Assembly: GCA_025506515.1 (NCBI GenBank)
Contig: CM046443.1
Span: 27,723,551-27,787,550 of the forward strand
Length of the DNA: 64,000 nt
Direction: 5' to 3'
DNA from: Flaveria trinervia
Taxonomy: Eukaryota; Streptophyta; Magnoliopsida; Asterales; Asteraceae
The notes below the pieces were generated by a model. The model was not told the origin of the DNA, searched no databases, and worked only from the letters and a program-made list of their open reading frames with translations. Positions 11,729-25,100 of the stretch are shown here, piece by piece (within the stretch, counting starts at the first letter, position 1; the number at the start of each line of letters is the position of its first letter). A program made the position numbers and the translations under genes.

Positions 11729-12097
11729 TGATAAGGTCCAAACAATTAAGAAGGAAAACAACAATATTGAATAGATAAAGCTGGCCTGATTCGAGAGGGG
11801 CTAAGTCTCTAGTCATTACAAATCAAATTGAAAAAAAATAACCAGAACAAAAAATAATTGAAAAAAAGCCTGCTAGTTGAAGAAGATCATTTGCTAACTG
11901 CTCCTGAAAATGGGGTCGTGCATAACTTTCTACCATTCCACTAATTCACTGTTTTGTTGCCCATTGGGTCCACCCAACCACCAAAAACAACCTTAAACTA
12001 TGATCCAAACCTAGAACTATTTTGGCCCAACGTATGGCCCATCTCATCTACTTTGGCCTGATTCCTCTTTCATGTGTATACTTGCTGGATTCTATCA
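11729..12097 (-). repeat. 3' LTR of the chromovirus
   Basis: It matches 16374-16744 over its length with scattered substitutions. It lies at the 3' end of the minus-strand coding order. The chromodomain frame runs about 28 bases into this LTR before its stop. Confidence 0.85.
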
Positions 12098-13330
12098 TTA
12101 CTTCCCGTGCAGTAAAACACCTTGTCCTCAAGGCAGAACGTAGGAAATTGCTCCGTAATCAAATCATATTGTTCCCAAGTCGCTTCCTCAGCCAGTCGTC
12201 CGCACCAAGAAATTAACAGCTCCAAAACTGGCTGACCTGCCTCATCGACCCATCGGTGAGAGACCATCGTAGATGGAATAAGATCGACTTCCCAGTCCTT
12301 GGTAATAGGAAATGGAGCCAGTGGAGTAGAAGAGAAGGAACCTCGTGCAGGTTTAAGCATGGAAACGTGAAACACGGGTGAATTTTGGCATCTGGGGGCA
12401 ACTCCAACTCGTATGCTACCGGTCCGATCACATGTTTAATGCGATAAGGGCCAAAAACTAAGGAGAAAGCTTTTCATACCGACGCTTAGCCAAGATACGC
12501 TGTCGATAAGGTTGAATTTTCAGAAATACATAATCATCGACCTGAAAGGATAGTTCCCGACGTTTGCTATTGGCTTGAGCGCGCATACGATCCTGAGCCT
12601 TGCTAAGATTGAAGCGGAGGATTTTAGTCATATCATCTTGAGTAATCGGCTGTTGCTCGAGATCGACATTCTTCGTATCCCCCATGGTGTAAGGTAGAAG
12701 CAGAGGTGGGTCGCCACCATAAACTATCAAAAAGGGGGTGGTACCTGTTGAAGTATGATACCCGGTATTATAGGAAAATTCAACCCAAGCCAGGTAGGAA
12801 CTCCACTTGAAAGGTTGCTCATGGGTAAAGCAACGCATGTAGGCTCAAGGCATCAGTTGAGCACCTCCATTTGACCATCGGTTTACGGGTGGTAGCTGGT
12901 GCTTAATTGCAGCTTGGTTTGACGTAATCGAAACAACTCCTACCAAGTATTGCTAAGAAATATGACGTCTCGATCAGAAACAATGGAGCGAGGGAAACCG
13001 TGAAGACACACAATTTCTTTGTAGAATACCAAGGCAACAGATTTCGCTGTAAATGGGTGGGATAAACCGATAAAATGGGCGTACTTGCTTAACCGGTCGA
13101 CTATGACTAGGATGGTATTGAGATGGTTAGACACCGGTAATCCCACAATAATATCCATGGAGATATCCTCCCAAATACGTTCTGGTATGGGAAGTGGTTG
13201 TAGCAATCCGACTGGTGAAAGAGTTTGGTACTTCTGGTTGTTGACAAGTGACACATTACTGCACATAAATGCGAATCTCTTGTTTTATACATGGCCAATA
13301 ATATTGAGTAGATAGCTGCTTGATGGTCTT
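12070..13330 (-). pseudogene. Chromovirus integrase with C-terminal chromodomain (broken)
   Basis: 13266-12940 reads ERIWEDISMDIIVGLP, VDRLSKYAHFIGLSHPFTAK and FPRSIVSDRDVIFLS, the first two acidic blocks of the integrase core. 12838-12458 continues with WVEFSYNTGYHTSTGTTPF, KAQDRMRAQANSKRRE and VFLKIQPYRQ, the distal core and GPY/F-like region. 12375-12070 reads HVSMLKPARG and then a chromodomain-like tail (LELLISWCGRLAEEATWEQY). Frame changes lie between the three pieces. The chromodomain in other elements recognises modified histones and steers integration. Confidence 0.8.
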
Positions 13331-13509
13331 CAAAAATCCCTCGTGACCACCTATTAAAGAGTCATGGGCTTCCTCCATTAACTTGAGTTTTATGTGAGAT
13401 ACATTGGGAATGACTAAGTGTCATTTATAAAACAGGAGTTGGTCCAGCAAAGTGAAATTTGGGAATGAGGAAGGATCTGAGTTCAATTGCTGAAATTCCA
13501 CTCGTGTGA

Positions 13510-15400
13510 CTACGTGTCCGTAATTCCCCGACGAATTTCCTCCACATCAACACAATAAGGTATGGTCAAAGTCAAGAGGTCACTAGAATGAGCCATACGA
13601 GAGAGGGCATCTGCACCTTTGTTTTCTTTCCCTGGTTTATGAAAGATGGAGAAGTTGCAAGGCTTGAGTTTCAACAATAATCTCCGCTGTTCCGTTGTAG
13701 TGATTCGTTGTTCGACTAAAAACTTGAGGGTGTAATGATCGGTGCGAATCATAAAATGACGACCCAATAGGTAGTGGTTCCATTTTTGGACAACTAACAC
13801 TAGCGCTAATAACTCCCGATAGTATGCAGATTTGAATTTATTAGAAGAGGAAAAACCCTTACTAAAATAAGCCACCGGGTGTTCCTCCTAGGATAGAATG
13901 GCCCCAACCCCCTCCGATGATGCATCGCATTCCACCATAAATGTTTTCGAAAAATCCGGTAACCATAGAACGGGAGCAGATATAAGAGCCTGATTTAGTG
14001 CAAGGAAGGCTACAAGCACTTCATTGGACCACCTGAATCCATCTTTCATGGTGAGGGCAGTTAGTGGTTGTGCAATCAACCCATATTTTTTTACAAATCG
14101 GCGATAGTATCCGGTTAACCCTAAAAATCCTCACTTGTTTGACATTGGTTGGGGTAGGCCAAGATTGAACTATTGCTACCTTTTCCTGTTCAACATGTAC
14201 GCCTTCAACTGTTACCACATGTCCCAAAAATAGCACGTTAGATGTCCAAATAGCACTTTGAAAATTTAGCAAAGAAACGATGCTCGTGTAACAACTTAAG
14301 TGCCTGTTCCGAGTGTTGCATATGCTGATTCATACATGTGTTGTATATGAGGATATCATTAAAGAAACCAAGATAAAACGTCATGAAAAGGGGCAAAACA
14401 AGTCATTCATAACAACTTGGAAAGTTGAAGGTGCATTCGTAAGACCGAACGGCATGACCTTGAATTCATAGTGCCCGGAATGTGTTCGAAAGGCAGTTTT
14501 TGGAACGTCTTCTTTGGTAACTAGGATCTGATAGTAACCGGAGCATAGATCTAGTTTCGAAAATACCGTAGCTTCGTATATTCATCTAATAGCTCGTCGA
14601 TGTTGGGAATGGGGTATTTATCAGCCATAGTGATCTTATTAAGGGCCCGATGATCCACACACATAAAAAAGAACAGGGCTTGAAAAGGGACTTGTACTTG
14701 GCTGGATAATACCTGTTGTTAGGAGTTGTTGAACTTGGGTTTCAATCTCTGTTTTTTAGGAATGTGGGTAACGGTAAGGTCGAATATTAGGTGGGGTAGC
14801 ATTGGGTAGAAGTGGGATTGAATGGGTTTGGAAACGAGTGGGTGGTAGGTCCTGTGGTTCATCAAATACAATAGAGTAACGGTTCACAATAAGTTGTAAT
14901 TGGTGAGGAATGTGAGGGGCATCGATTGGATTGATAGCTAGATGTTGAAAACTAGAAGACTTTTGTGGGCCGAAAGGAACTCCTTGTAGTTTGTACTTCA
15001 CTCCATCAATTATGAATACCATAAATAACTCTCTCCAATTTGATTGGACGGTGTTTAAAGTTGTCGGCCACTAATTTCCCAACACTAGATCAGCCCCGCC
15101 TAGTGAAAATGGGTGAAAATCTTGGGTAATCTTGAGATTATCTACCTGCACACAAACATCCTTGCACACAAACATCCTTGCACACCCACCTACATCGGAT
15201 TATATCTCCGTTCCTAATTTGAACCCCGAAAGGTGGAACTAATCGAGTGATCTAGTTTCAACTCATTAACCAAAACATCAAATATAAAATTATGAGCGGA
15301 TATAAGTATTTCTGTGGAGTTAAGCGTAGCGTGAAGTTTCATTGTAGTCGGATGTGATTTTCCCAGGATTGCATGAAGACTTATCTCGACGGTATCCTCC
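13510..15400 (-). pseudogene. Chromovirus protease, reverse transcriptase and RNase H (broken)
   Basis: The open piece at 14756-15022 holds the protease-RT linker (YSIVFDEPQDLPPTR). Then come PNIDELLDEY, a connection segment (LFLGHVVTVEGV, 14200-14260), PDFSKTFMVECDASSEGVGA (about 13900-13975, start of RNase H), YYRELLALVLVVQKWNHYLL and FHKPGKENKGADALSR (13590-13660). These are Ty3/gypsy hallmarks in the right order. Stops and frame changes occur within RT (for example near 14560), and the YVDD-type catalytic block is not readable in one frame. Confidence 0.8.
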
Positions 15401-15479
15401 GGCGTGCTCTAACGGTCCGGGGTTTCATTCATGGGTTGTTCCTCAATTTCCTCATCTGCCTCCAACACCTTAAATGTAC

Positions 15480-16290
15480 CCGTTTTACAATAGTGTCCTA
15501 GCCCATATTTGTCGCCACAACGAAAACACTCTCCCCGGAGAAATCTTGCTTGTTCTCACTGTCCGAAATATGACTGGTGGATTTAGATTGGGTTGTGGTG
15601 GGATTTGTGGGTTTACTATCGAACTGGGTGGTTTTGGGTTGAGAGAATCCGGTTGACATCTTATTGGAACGGTTTGGACTCCCCTTTGCTTCATACTCTA
15701 GAGCCAGGCTGACTGCTTTATAAACAGTCCTTGGTTTATGGAGTCAAACATCAACTTTAAGTTCCTCTTTAAGACCGCTCAAGAATACCCCAAGAAGGCA
15801 ATGGTCAGGCCAATTGGAGACTCTAGATGATCTCTTTGCGAACTTTTGACGGTATTCTTGAACGGAACCTGTTTGTTTAATGTCGCACAAGTGCTCGTCG
15901 GGATTTCGAAACTCAGCGGGTCCGGAATTCTTTTAGAGAATGCTGACTAAATCCTCCCAAAACTCAATGTGTTGATCATTAGATAACCAGGAGTATAAAT
16001 CCAACATGTCTCCCTTTAGATGCATGGAGGCCACATCAACTTGATCCTCCTTCGGTATGTTATAGTAGCGGAAGTATTTTTTAGCTTTAGGATCCACCCC
16101 CGAGGATCACCATCACTGTATGAAGGGAAGTCTATCTTGTTATAAGGTTGCTCATGCCGGTTATTAGTCCAGGTGGAATCGATCTCCTCATATCTTCTCC
16201 CACCACCCGACTTTTCTTTAAATTTTGATTCGGATTTAAGATTTGCGATATCAGCTTTCAAGGATTCCATGGATTCGGCTATGGCTACTA
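15480..16290 (-). pseudogene. Chromovirus gag region (broken)
   Basis: The minus strand opens with a short coiled-coil-like MESLKADIANLKSES stretch, then KIDFPSYSDGDPRGWILK, the conserved gag motif of this group. After a frame change it continues into the WLSNDQHIEFWEDL region. A zinc-knuckle remnant (CFRCGDKYGLGHYCK) is readable near 15490-15530 in another frame. At least two frame changes separate these pieces, so no intact capsid protein is encoded. Confidence 0.75.
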
Positions 16291-16373
16291 ATTGTGTAGC
16301 AATCGGATCCGGTGGATTTCCCTCGCCCGAGTTGTTTCATGTTTAAACCATCGTTTCCCGGCAATGGAACCAA

Positions 16374-16744
16374 TGATAAGGTCCGAACAATTAAGCAAGA
16401 AAACAACAATACTGAATAGATAAAGTTGGCCTGATTCGAGAGGGGCTAAGTCTCCAGTGTTTACAAATCAAATTGAGCAAAATAACTGGAACAAAAAACA
16501 ATTGAAAAACAAAGCCTGCTAGTTGAAGAAGATCATTTGCTAATTGCTCCTGAAAATGGGATGGTGCATAACTCCCCACCATTCCACTAATTTGCTGTTG
16601 TGTTTCCCCATTGGGTCCACCCAATCACCGAAAACAACCTTAAATTCTGATCCAGACCCATTACTATTTTGGCCCAACGCATGGCCCATCTCATCTACTT
16701 TGGTTTGATTCCTCTTTCATGTGTATACTTGCTGGATTCTATTA
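16374..16744 (-). repeat. 5' LTR of the chromovirus
   Basis: It is the partner of 11729-12097, with the same start TGATAAGGTCC. The outer terminal dinucleotide has decayed (TTA in place of TCA). The following GTTTT is the target duplication. Confidence 0.85.
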
Positions 16745-17739
16745 GTTTTTATCAGCTAATCCCTTTATTAGCTACCATATTGAAAAAATCAAACAAAATT
16801 GAGAAAGTGGAAGAACCGAGTAAAGACACATAATTAAAGAACATGAAAAAATGACACTAAAGAGGAAGAAAGTTTTTGACATACTTGGATTTACATTGAT
16901 TAGTGGAGACGATGTTCTGGAATTGCTGCTAATGCAACATGTGCTTAGGTCATTGGGCTGCTGATAAAACCAATGCCACATCTAGGTGAAGGGACGACAA
17001 CAAACATTTTGATTTAGGTGAGATTGTTTTTAATTTTTAATAAGAGAAAAGATGTTCTATTCAACTATGACTTAGGGTTTCATATTTATAAATAAAACTT
17101 TGCATATTGTTTAATGTTATAATGTATTAGGCCTTAGGGTTAGGCTATTTATTTTATTTTGGATTTCTGCCATGTATGCAGTTGAAGTTCATTGTTATCG
17201 TGTAACCATCTTCTGTCGCACCTTGTTTTTCAGAAATCATCTCCTTTGCTAAAAAAGACATGTTTTCTTTATATTTGCTTCCCATGGGTTCCAATTTGCA
17301 TCACCCATAGTTATCAAAGGCACGAGGCGCACTCTAGGTGATAGGGTGGGGCTAAGGCTTAGGCGAGAGACACAAAAAAAGCATGGGCCTAAGGAAAGAA
17401 AAGTGCAAATAAAAATATATTTATTATATATTGAAAAATATCACTTTCTTCAAAAGAAACCATTATAAGTTGCATTTGTTTATTATTCTAAACCTGCATT
17501 TTCAGTAAATTTGCAGTGCCGACCTGTGTGTGACAGAAGAGTGTGTTTATGTATGTTAGGAAATTCATCGTACCTTCATATGCTCTTTATGTCTGTTACC
17601 ATGTCTTCGTTTTCAGGTTTCCTATATGTTTATGTTTTTATATTCGATGTCGAATTACCGTAAGTTTATGCACTTCTGTTCATGTACTTAATCACGTAAA
17701 TGCCACCGGCACAACAATGGATAACACATATGGAAGCTA
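16745..17739. other. No gene seen; possible body of a Helitron ending at 17787
   Basis: Non-coding sequence. Around 17300-17400 is a short run rich in AGGCGAGA and AGGCGCA words, as often seen in dispersed plant repeats. No 5' Helitron end could be paired with the 3' end at 17787. Confidence 0.35.
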
Positions 17740-17787
17740 GATGACTCGGGCATTAACATGCCGCAACGCGCGGGGTCGTAATACTAG
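17740..17787 (+). mobile_element. Helitron-like 3' terminus
   Basis: CCGCAACGCGCGGGG forms a short hairpin (CCGC paired with GCGG). TCGTAATACTAG and then T follow. This is the same design as the terminus at 1920-1969 and the plant Helitron rule of hairpin plus CTAG before T. Confidence 0.55.
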
Positions 17788-17999
17788 TTAATATTAATTA
17801 GATCATGCTTTTCTTGATTTCTTTCCATCGATTTTGCTTCTTGCATATTCTTGATTCTTGTCTTGCTTTCTCTCTTATGCTCTTGTTTTTCAAACCACAC
17901 ACGTTCAATCTTGCTCTTGCTACTTGCTTGTTCTAGCTAATCAGAACTAAAATAGTTTTTGATTTCTTCCTCATCTTGATGTTGCATTCTTGCCATCCT

Positions 18000-18130
18000 C
18001 TATCTTTTTTTCTTTTTTTCTCGCATTCTTTTTTTACATCTTTACTTCTTTCTTTCTTTCTCTTTATTTTTTTTCTTTCTTTTTATTTTTTTCTTTCTTA
18101 CTTGCTTTCTTACTTTCTTCCTTATTAACC
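18000..18130. repeat. Pyrimidine-rich TTTC/TTTCTT tract
   Basis: About 130 bases of T and C with occasional A or G, mainly TTTC repeats. Long open frames here are artefacts of composition. Confidence 0.8.
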
Positions 18131-18179
18131 CGGACTTATTTCCTTGCTTCTATGATTAGTTGCTGCTTCAGCTCTTGGT

Positions 18180-19152
18180 CTTGTTTTCAGCCCTGCAGCC
18201 AGGGGAAGGCTGACCCCCTTCTCGAAACACACCGCTCAAAACTACAACACATGATTGAGTTTACCAATTATTGCCCCTCATATTATCACGGACACCAAAA
18301 AATATGAACAAAACATTCATCGGAAAACTTTCTTGAAAACTTACTTTTCTCATCGGAATATATGACCCAAGACTCCCTATTTATAGACCAAAACTTAACC
18401 CTAACTTAACCTCCAAGTTAAATAACCTCCCAAAATAAACTTATCAAAATATTAAAACCATACCATGAAGAAAAGAATATCAAAGTTAAATACTTATTTT
18501 CATAAACTAAACATACTAGTAAAAACCTTAACTTTCAAATTTAGTCCTTCAACTTTTGATCCTTCAATAATCAAGGTTAACTTTTCAATTATTGTTATTT
18601 ATCACACATATCATTGAAATAAACTCTCCTTGGGTGAGTGGAAGGATTCTTGAATTCCTTCAAATAAAGGAATTTGATGTAACTCTTTCCATTCCAATTT
18701 TATCAAGTGACCAACCAAACGAAATTTTGCATGTAACTAATTCAATTCAAATTTTAATTCTAATTCTAGGAAATTTGGTGAAACAAAGGAAACCCCAAAG
18801 TTTTGAACTAGAATTCTATAAGAAAGCTTGTGGATTTCTTCCGTAATTGTACAATTAAAGCATTTGATGTTATGTCCAAATACGACTACTTGACGAGTAA
18901 GCAAATGCCTGCAAACATGGAGATTTACAGAAGTTGCATATGGAATCTAACTAAACAAAATTTTCTATAAGAGAACACAAATTACATTTGCTTTGGCTAA
19001 TGATCTTATCAACACAGTATAATTATGTGTATTTTTTATTTCTTTACCATTAAGCTATATTTTATATGCTACTTGGCTTATCTATGAAGTATGAACATGC
19101 CATTCCTATCCAAGGACCGGACATAACATGATAAAATATAGTTACAAAGAAC
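18180..19152. other. 3' flank of the sucrose-phosphate synthase gene, no gene seen
   Basis: AT-rich sequence downstream of the stop codon. The 84-codon plus-strand frame near 18600 shows no family motif. The poly(A) site of the upstream gene should fall between about 18900 and 19150. Confidence 0.4.
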
Positions 19153-22100
19153 TCAATTGGTCCCAAGAGTCTTCAAAGCAGCATTGAGATCATGAACTTC
19201 ATACCCCTTTGAAATGACTATGTTAGAGTACTCTGGAGGGACCATGTCTTCTTTCTTAAAGCTTTCTTCACTGCGAAGAAGCTTCTCACTACCATATTCC
19301 ACTGAATCTTTTAGAATAACAGTCTTATGTAGTCCCCCAAGCAGATCTTCATAATCTGTATCTCCTTTTTCTCCCACAAACACAAACATCTTGCTGAGAT
19401 CCATTCCCCATCTTATTGATAGATACCTATATGTATATATTGAAAGATCTGTAAGTAACCTTAATACAATAAACTTTTACTCTAGTCGTGTGCACGTAAA
19501 TAAATTAGCCAACTAATGCATATTCAAGGATAATACTTGCATACCTTAATGCTTGAGCTCTTGATGCAAATAAAGGTATCACATTTAACCTGTTTGCAGC
19601 ATGTGTGAAGACAGTGTTGCAACGAAAACTTCTCATCCGTAGCCTTTGGCGCAGATCATCCACCCTGCGTGTCTACAAGCGTAATATACATACTTGTGAT
19701 TATAACTTTGTAAGCGTCTATCTCTTACTATTGTTAAATTATCTCATATATTGATATGGTACCTTGGCTCCTGGTTTGATGATGTATGTGTAACAATGGG
19801 AGCTGTTTGTGTTTGTTTCTTCGACCATATTGTCATCATCTTCATTTTCTAATCTAGCAATTCTCAATATCGTTGATCTCACATTTTCTTCTGGCCATCG
19901 ATAATCAGTGTGATTATCATAGTCTTCATCAACTGTTAGATCTCTCCACGGGTAGTATAGTTCACTTCCGCTACTACAAACCAATGCATCAAATTTGTCT
20001 GGATTAACTTGGGATTTTTTTAATACTTGTTTCGTCTCCTGTAAACTTAACCCTGTCAACAATATAAAACCTATCACCCCTGGATTTTCAACTGCAATTT
20101 CCATCACATTCTTAATTATCGTTGGTAACGTCTCTGTGGGGTTTCCATTGTTATCATAAGAATCAATGGCTATTATATAAAGTGTCTGCCTTCTTCCTGG
20201 ACTGTAGCTAGTGATTGATTTTCTATTTGAGGTGGACATTTTGGTGAAGGTTCTATAAGCTCTTTTTGTCTCGTTGCTGGATCTACATCTCCATTGGCTT
20301 TAAAGTCACCATCAATAGAGAATCTTAAAGACAGATCTTCAACATCTCGTAAAGACTCACTCATTGGTTCCTCATTTGTAGGAATTATGTTGTAACCAGT
20401 GGTGGGATGGCGGTTTCTGCAATGTTCAATATGTGAGAGGTAATTCCGGCAGTGTTCTGGCCATGAGAAACGGTGGATATTCTTTAGGCCATGCTTACGG
20501 CAATCGATCCATAGGTTTTTATCTGCAACAAGCTTCAATAGAGCATCTTCAATGGCTTTTTGGTCATGTGGATCCACTAGAAGACCATTATTTAGTGCCT
20601 GATTCATTAGTATTCTTTTGTTAGACGCATTTATGAGGTTTTGAAGGGAGAAAACAAATTTAGAGCAAAATGCACAACCCTCAAATGAGAGATGATATGG
20701 ATGCATGCATTTATCAAGAGCATCGATGAATGATGATATGATGTATAATAAGTCGTACCTTGAGTATATCTACGGGCCCACCATTCTTCGTTGCAACAAC
20801 CGGCAAACCATAAGCTGATGCCTGCAAGTGACATGAAGCATTAGGGAGATGCCCCCTAGTTTCAATAATCACGACGATCAGCTGGTGTCATTACCTCTAT
20901 GATAGTCAGGCCGAATGGTTCCACTAGAGCTGGGTTAATGAAAACACCCTTCAAGATAGGAAAACATGTATAATAGTGTTAGTACGATGATGGTTTGGTG
21001 AAAATAGATGATAGCTAACTATCAAATAGCCATCTAGGATAAGTTAACCCTTAAATTTGCTTTCATGTTTCAAGAATGCCATGTTGCATATGAGTAATAA
21101 CATCATCATCATAGATTTTCCTCCTTCCATTAAAATTACAAAGTTCAACTCTGTCATGTAGTCTGATACAGGTGTTTGACTGTTAATCAGAATACCCTTT
21201 AACAATGCAAAATAGGGAATCTCGTGGGTAAATAGCTAAGTAAAATATAATGTGCCAATTAGCAAAGATGTAGTTTTAGCTTGGAAATTTAGAAAAATGA
21301 TGTATTTTCATTACTGTCATGTGACTTGTAATGTGTATAACTATTAAACTTTGGTGCTTATTCAACAGATTTTACTGATTGTTACCTTAGTTTTTGCAGC
21401 CAGACGATAAATTTCAGGCACCTCGCTTTGCTTATGATGTTTTGGATATGCCACCTGTCCATACAAGTCGTACCTGTCGATTAGCTTGAGAACTGTGGTA
21501 AGAACGGCTGAACTGCTACTTGACATGTCTTCTATGTCATCCCTGTTCCCGAGTATAAGCGTCTGCAGTTAAGAATTTTGCCAACCGATTTAAACTTTTA
21601 TATGTGCAAATTGACATCTATATCTTAAATCATGTTAGATAGATGAATCGTACCAAGTTAGCTAGTTTTCGTAGTGGTTGACATTCTCCAAAAGCTTTTA
21701 GCAACGTGGTAACATTTTTTTTAGGATCCGGTCTTGACAATGCTAGGATCATGGGTTTGTGTGGATTTGTGAAAAATCTCAATACCTGCATCAAGTATAA
21801 CAAGACTGGAATTAAAAAAAAGATCAATATCAAGGAGAATGAAAAGAAAAGATATACGTAAAATGGGCAGGGCGGGTGACATATCAAAATGGGTCAGACT
21901 GACCCAAAACACCATTTTACAGTTTAATATTGTTATGTGTTCATTATCATTACAAAAGCTACATTTAACTACAAAAATCCTATTATTTTTTATTAAGCAA
22001 TTTAGATTCACTAAAAGTACAGTTTAGAGGGCTTTGGATGAGCTAGGAGTCTCTTGGGGAGTAGCCTCTCTATCCGTTGGATAGGGGTGAGGTTCGCTCT

Positions 22101-25100
22101 CGTTCCACCTTCCCCACATGCTACTGCGAGTGAGATTTTTGCTGGGTATTTTATTTAGAAGGCTTCGGATCCTTTTCCTATATAGCTATCATTTATAGTT
22201 TATAAATTTATTTACCCATATGAGCTGTTAGAGTCTAGAGATAAGCATAACCTAAATCGGCTCATTATTAAATAAATTGATGGATATTGCCAACTTTATT
22301 CAGATGTCTACCTCAGTCCATATGGGAGGTACTGCCCTTTTGTTTAGAGCTTTGTCACGACCAATTATGGATTTAAGATCACCATCACCTTCAATTGAAT
22401 CTTCAGTCTTGACATAGCTAAAGTCCATGCCTGGTGGTATTACCTATTTTTTTGAAACACTAGAATATATTAGTGTAGATTAACAGTTAGGATCAGTCGA
22501 GTCAAATGGTAAAAAGATCATGAGATCATGGACTTACCACCATCCTAGGCATGTATCTTCCAAGACAGCTCACTCCTCTCCTTTTCCTAACCCTTAGTTT
22601 CCTCTCAAGCTTAACATCAAAACCATCATACAGACCCCATTGTTCATCAATCTCTTGTCTTGTACTAGTCACCACCATTTCAGCAGCATCTAATGCCAAC
22701 TCTTCACCTTCAATCCTTCTCATTATCTTATAGGTTGAGTTGATATCCTCCTTAGATAGCCTTCCTTGTTTAAGTAGCTGCTCAAATTTGTTCCTTCCAA
22801 GTGAGTGTCCAGTCAGCACCATCGGCACGTTCAAGGAACCAGACAGACGGGCTGCAACTTCACCTGCATCCGCATAGTGGCCATGAATCACATACGGCCA
22901 CATCGGCTTCCCACCATCAAACTCCTCTCCTAAAGCCCTTGCCATGTTTACAATGTGGCTTAGTGCCCCATCAACAAATTCTGGGATGTAAGGCCATAGT
23001 GACTCTTTGAATATATACCTGATACAAGCATAAAGCTTAAGGGGTCATGGTATGCATGTTGTATCTGCTATGAACATTATAAGACTGGATAGGTTGACCC
23101 AAACATTTTTTTGTCCATTCTTATTAGATCTGTAATGAGGTACACGTGATCACAAAAACTAAGTGAACATAATAATAATTTAGTAAGTTTTTAATAATTC
23201 TTTTAGTGGTTGTAAGCATTATGATTACACCTACGGCGAGTGTTGAGTTTCGATCCATTTGATCCGGTTCTCTTTTGGCTAGATTTATTATCAGTCATCA
23301 GACCCATTTGACTCATTGAGTATCACCATAACCCATTTTATCCCATGGATAAGTAACGGGTCGAAACTGATACATCTACTGCACATACAAAAAGTTGGGG
23401 ATGTGAAGAGGAGTTACTTGTCACGGGGTCCACAAGGGATGCGAACAATGTAGGCCCCACAATTACCAGAACCTTCTGGTGGAGATGAGAGCATCTCAAT
23501 GGGTTCACCATAACCATAGTCGACATCTGGGCATGCTATTTGTCTAGTCAGCAAGTCAACCCGTATGACACCTTCCATGTCAGCCAATGCCCGTGCGAGT
23601 TCCACCACGTATTTTACCTGCCCACCTGTGTCAGAATCCCGCCCAAGTTCCATGTTTTCACCTCGCACCAATCCATGAATGCTACACATGTACATAACAT
23701 GTAACGAAAATCATTAAACTACATCTCATTGAGATGGTGGAGAACAGAAGATCTTAATGGCAATTTTGTTTTTAGATTTGAAGTCTTAGCATATATACCT
23801 GATGAGAACAATATAAAGTTGTCTAGATTTGCTTTCGTCTGACCACATTAGCATTTCAGAGTTTATTCTTGAAATCTTGTTAACTGGTTGGAATTCATCC
23901 TTTTCTTTTTCACCTTCTGAGAGCTCTGAAAGATCTTCTGCAGCATCATGACGACCTTTTCTCGTTCAGAACGACGATGTGCCAGTCTTTGTGCATCATC
24001 TACTGCTATCTGCATTTAAGTTAAGAACTGATTAAATATGCATACTAGTGGTGCAAAAATGGGCGGGTCGAGTGGGTTGTGGTAATGAGCCAAAACAAGA
24101 TTTGGATCGAAATGGGCAGATGGGTTTGGCTGACCCACCTAAACACTATTTTATTCTTTTTTTTCTTTTGATCTTATACTTGTGTAATGTGTGAAAAATA
24201 TTACAGAACTATATCACTACAATAGTAATCTACTTTGTTTTCATTAAACCAATTCAAAAGCATTTTATGCATTTGAACACATTTCGGATGACTTTCACGT
24301 TAGTTAACCCATTTGACCCTTTAGAAATAAAACATTACCACATCGACCCATTCGTGTATATATCTGTCGATATTGACTCTTGTGATCTTGGTTCATGATA
24401 ATTATTTCTTTTACAAGATAGCACAATTTCTTTCTATTGATAAGCACGTAAGAACATGATAAAAGAGTTGCGAAGTACTTTCTATTAAGTTCAAGCTCGT
24501 TAGCAAATACGAAAATTGTAACTTCAGTGTTGATCAAAATTATGTTATTACGGCTGTAATCTTAATAATGAAACCAGATTTTGTATTTTCTTTAAAAGTG
24601 ATTATAACCTTGGTGATCTTATGATTTGCTTTGCTTTTGAAGATAGGGGGATCAAACCTTCTTCTTTTTCCGAGTAAGATGCCAAATCCGCCAACACATA
24701 TTCTCCAGCCTATTGCTTCTTTCAAGCGTGTTCCTCGTTGCAATTACCTGCAAATATCCGTTTTATATATCAAAGGTTAGTAACTAACACCCGTTCTTCA
24801 TGTTATGCGATTGCCATAGGCCATAAGTAAAAGGAAAACATAATGATTAACCATGAACTTTTAATTAAAACGATCAAATTCTCGTCATATACCCTCCTCC
24901 AACTTGCATAATATCAGAAATTCATATTTTCCCAACCAAAAAGAAATAATATCAAACTTAAAATTTCATTAGATACAATATATATAATCTGATTATTAGA
25001 CCCTTGTCCTTCACTTTTAAACTCTTATATCCTAATGCAAGTTTCAAGGGAATAACTGTCATATATTTGAAAATGAGTATATTTGATATCATGATGTTTT

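Larger units (their letters stand above)
11729..16744 (-). mobile_element. Ty3/gypsy chromovirus, complete but decayed, 5.0 kb
   Basis: LTRs of 369 and 371 bp (11729-12097 and 16374-16744) start TGATAAGGTCC and end GGATTCTATCA (the right copy ends TTA). The element is flanked by GTTTT at 11724-11728 and 16745-16749. Reading the minus strand, the order is gag, zinc-knuckle remnant, protease region, reverse transcriptase, RNase H, integrase and chromodomain, the Ty3/gypsy order. Every region has frame changes or stops, so the copy is not active. Next to the 5' LTR on the minus strand is TTGGTTCCATTGCCGGGAA, a primer-site-like run that is not the common tRNA-Met type. ACGGGAAGTAA precedes the 3' LTR as a purine tract. 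Confidence 0.85.

Noticed and set aside
17990..18307. Phe/Ser/Leu-rich frame resembling a membrane protein
   Set aside because: It is encoded by a TTTC tract; no family features.
19660..19675. A possible third frameshift in SPS exon 12 (CAG before GGTGGATGAT)
   Set aside because: Using the TAG acceptor eight bases upstream (exon start 19672) keeps the frame with three extra residues (Thr-Arg-Arg), so no break is needed.
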